Below are positions 62,541 to 64,000 of a DNA stretch of 64,000 bases, piece after piece. Position 1 is the first letter of the stretch. The number at the start of each line of letters is the position of its first letter. A model generated the notes under the pieces. It saw only the letters and a list, made by a program, of their open reading frames with translations. It did not search any database and was not told the origin of the DNA. The position numbers and the translations under genes were made by a program. This DNA comes from Streptomyces sp. NBC_00078 (GTDB lineage Bacteria > Actinomycetota > Actinomycetes > Streptomycetales > Streptomycetaceae): NCBI RefSeq assembly GCF_026343335.1, contig NZ_JAPELX010000001.1, forward strand, positions 806,001-870,000, written 5' to 3'.

Positions 62541-62570
62541 TCGGAGCTACTCGGAGCTGCCCGGAGCTAC
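62541..62570. repeat. Three 10-bp tandem repeats over a stop codon
   Basis: TCGGAGCTAC, TCGGAGCTGC and CCGGAGCTAC in tandem. The third copy includes the aquaglyceroporin stop codon (62567-62569). It lies between the terminator and the gene end. Confidence 0.8.
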
Positions 62571-63391
62571 TTGGTCTCGCCCCCGGGCGTCGGCACCCGG
62601 CCCGGCTCCTGTGGCTCCTCACCCGTCAGATACGGCGTGATGAACAGCTTGTAGATGGCGGCACCGACCACGCCGCCGATCAGGGGCCCGACGATCGGCA
62701 CCCAGAAGTAGATGTTGTCGTATTGGTCCCGCCAGGCCGTGCTGTACCCGGTGAGGTAGCTGGCGAGCCGCGGCCCGAAGTCGCGGGCCGGGTTGATGGC
62801 GTATCCGGCGTCGCTGCCCCAGGCCATGCCGATCGCCACGACCAGGAAGCCGATGATGAGCGGGGCCATGTTGGCGCCGGGCGGGGTGTTGAGCACATCG
62901 GTGATCGCGAAGATGAGCAGCACCAGGATGGCGGTGCCGATCACCTGGTCGCGCAGGGCGCCCCACTCGCTCACCGGCAGCACACCGTTGCCCGGGAGGG
63001 TGGAGAAGACGAACTGGGTCTTGATGGTGTGGCCGGGGTCGACCTTGGCCAGGACCTCGGAGTAGTTCCAGCGCACCAACAGCGCGGCCACGAAGGCACC
63101 CACGGTCTGTGCCACCACGTACGGCATGACCTTCTTCCACGGGAAGCCCTTGAAGCAGGCCAGGGCCAGGGTGACGGCCGGGTTGAGATGGGCACCGCTG
63201 AGGCGGGCGGCGACGTACACGCCGAGCGTGACGCCGAAGCCCCAGGCCCAGGCGATGCTGTCGTGGTCACCGAGACCGGCGGCCACCACCTGGGCCACCA
63301 CGCCGCAGCCGAAGAGAATCAGGATCATGGTGCCAAGGAACTCGGCCGACAGTTCGCCGACCAGGTCTCTTCTGGACGTCTGCTCCGCCAT
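62567..63391 (-). CDS. Aquaglyceroporin (MIP family, glycerol facilitator)
   Basis: A 274-residue channel with six membrane helices. The two half-pore NPA boxes are intact: HLNPAVT (NPA 70-72) and AINPARDFGPR (NPA 200-202). Arg203 is the selectivity filter Arg and Asp204 in NPARD marks the glycerol-conducting GlpF group. GGAAGG precedes the ATG at 63391. No glycerol kinase gene lies downstream, unlike in glpFK operons, so it may act as a stand-alone osmotic or glycerol channel. Confidence 0.93.
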   Translation of the reverse strand: MAEQTSRRDLVGELSAEFLGTMILILFGCGVVAQVVAAGLGDHDSIAWAWGFGVTLGVYVAARLSGAHLNPAVTLALACFKGFPWKKVMPYVVAQTVGAFVAALLVRWNYSEVLAKVDPGHTIKTQFVFSTLPGNGVLPVSEWGALRDQVIGTAILVLLIFAITDVLNTPPGANMAPLIIGFLVVAIGMAWGSDAGYAINPARDFGPRLASYLTGYSTAWRDQYDNIYFWVPIVGPLIGGVVGAAIYKLFITPYLTGEEPQEPGRVPTPGGETK

Positions 63392-63617
63392 GAGGCACCG
63401 CCTTCCGCCAGAAATGGTTGTGTTCGCGAGGGTAGTTGTCCGACGCGAGGCGTCCAGGGGCCCAGCATCAACTGGATTAACCGCTACCTCTTCCGCCCTG
63501 GGACCAGCACCCGCGGGCGCCGACTCGAGACATCACTAAGACGATGGCACACGGGCCGTCAGCCCGCAGCGCGACGCCCTGTCGCCATGCCGTCGTCAGG
63601 TGGGTGGTGGTGCGGCG

Positions 63618-64000
63618 TCAGCTCGTCTTGCGGCCCCACAGCGGGCCGAAGCGGGCCCACTCCGAGTCCCACTGGGCCATTCGGCGGCGTTCCAGACGGC
63701 CGCACAGGAACCGGCCGCCGACGAAGGGCACCGCGGCGGCGCTCACGCCCACCAGGGCACCGATCAGCGAGGACCGCAGCTGGGCCTGTGAGACGGTGGC
63801 GGGCCTGGAGACCAGATGGCCCTGCGGATCGGTCCAGACGGTGACCGCCGCGCCGGCCCTGCTCCCGGGGCGGACCCGGACCTGCCCCGTGTTCGTGGTG
63901 CCGTTCGGCGCGGTCCAGCGCACCTTCCCCCACACCTTCTCGCCGCTCGACGTGGCGGAGTGGCCGGACGTCGTTCCAGGGGCTTTCTCCGTGAGCCGTG
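63618..64000 (-). CDS. Rv1733c-like membrane protein, C-terminal part
   Basis: The frame is open to the right window edge, so the start lies outside. The visible 127 residues contain KVWGKVRWTAPNG, GQVRVRPGSRAGAAVTVWTD, one membrane helix LRSSLIGALVGVSAAAVPFV and a charged tail RLERRRMAQWDSEW. This matches the Rv1733c-like family of actinobacterial membrane proteins with unknown role. Confidence 0.78.
   Translation of the reverse strand, partial: RLTEKAPGTTSGHSATSSGEKVWGKVRWTAPNGTTNTGQVRVRPGSRAGAAVTVWTDPQGHLVSRPATVSQAQLRSSLIGALVGVSAAAVPFVGGRFLCGRLERRRMAQWDSEWARFGPLWGRKTS

Noticed and set aside
63527..63600. Imperfect inverted repeat (GACGATGGCA/TGCCGTCGTC) as a terminator
   Set aside because: Arms are about 40 bases apart with mismatches; possible but too weak to list as a terminator for the Rv1733c-like gene.

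Overview
This is a chromosomal window from a Streptomyces-type actinobacterium. The evidence is very high G+C with G/C in almost every third codon position, frequent GTG starts (one TTG), a mycothiol-dependent maleylpyruvate isomerase-type enzyme, many TetR/MarR/LacI regulators, leaderless promoters, and several protein families known mainly from Streptomyces (DUF6332, DUF6214, DUF6421, DUF6986, DUF2630). I see no rRNA, tRNA, CRISPR array, prophage or insertion sequence. It reads as ordinary chromosome with accessory carbohydrate-degrading genes and a surprising number of decayed genes.

Layout. 1-2.9 kb: end of a sugar ABC permease, a small double-glycine-leader-like peptide gene divergent from a transglutaminase-fold protein, and a broken PQQ-propeller gene. 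2.9-9.6 kb: an MFS permease, a zinc-ribbon protein, a mycothiol enzyme, a MarR/drug-efflux pair with a visible operator, and a two-component system. 9.7-16.7 kb: a TetR/F420-type nitroreductase pair with twin operators, a geranylgeranyl-reductase-like flavoprotein, an M20 dipeptidase, a kinase-fold protein and an AAA-NUDIX fusion. 17.2-21.6 kb: secreted GH27 alpha-galactosidase, ROK sugar kinase and LacI repressor with an operator palindrome, a probable galactoside-use module. 22.3-29.5 kb: Ser/Thr kinase, aldolase-fold DUF6986 protein, secreted EEP hydrolase, etfB-etfA and a flavin reductase. 29.7-31.5 kb: thioredoxin-like protein divergent from a DUF4395 protein, then PlsC.

31.5-36.1 kb is a same-strand cluster (DUF6421, SDR, threonine-aldolase-like, transglutaminase-like, B3/B4) with close packing and a GTGA overlap, possibly one uncharacterised pathway. 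36.5-40.5 kb: GDPD with a TTG start, GNAT and VOC proteins, and a DinB pseudogene. 40.5-45.5 kb: a large GH-A-clan glycoside hydrolase and a MarR-FUSC operon. 45.6-52 kb: DUF5134, M56 peptidase, PAP2 phosphatase, HAD hydrolase, TetR and an FprA-type ferredoxin reductase.

52-54.5 kb is a plant-polysaccharide locus. Two secreted pectate lyases (PL1, PL3) follow a good promoter with an AAGCGCTT core. They are divergent from the remnant of a GH62-like arabinofuranosidase gene that still has a CebR-like box upstream. 54.5-57.7 kb: PaaX-type regulator divergent from an AidB-like acyl-CoA dehydrogenase, then a frameshifted hypothetical gene. 57.9-64 kb: efeO-efeB iron-uptake pair without a visible efeU, a secreted phospholipase C/phosphatase-like enzyme, an aquaglyceroporin and the end of an Rv1733c-like membrane protein.

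Themes: secreted enzymes with their local repressors, several leaderless or near-leaderless promoters whose operators overlap the -35/-10, and at least four genes in decay. The least explained items are the double-glycine peptide/transglutaminase pair and the DUF6421 cluster.
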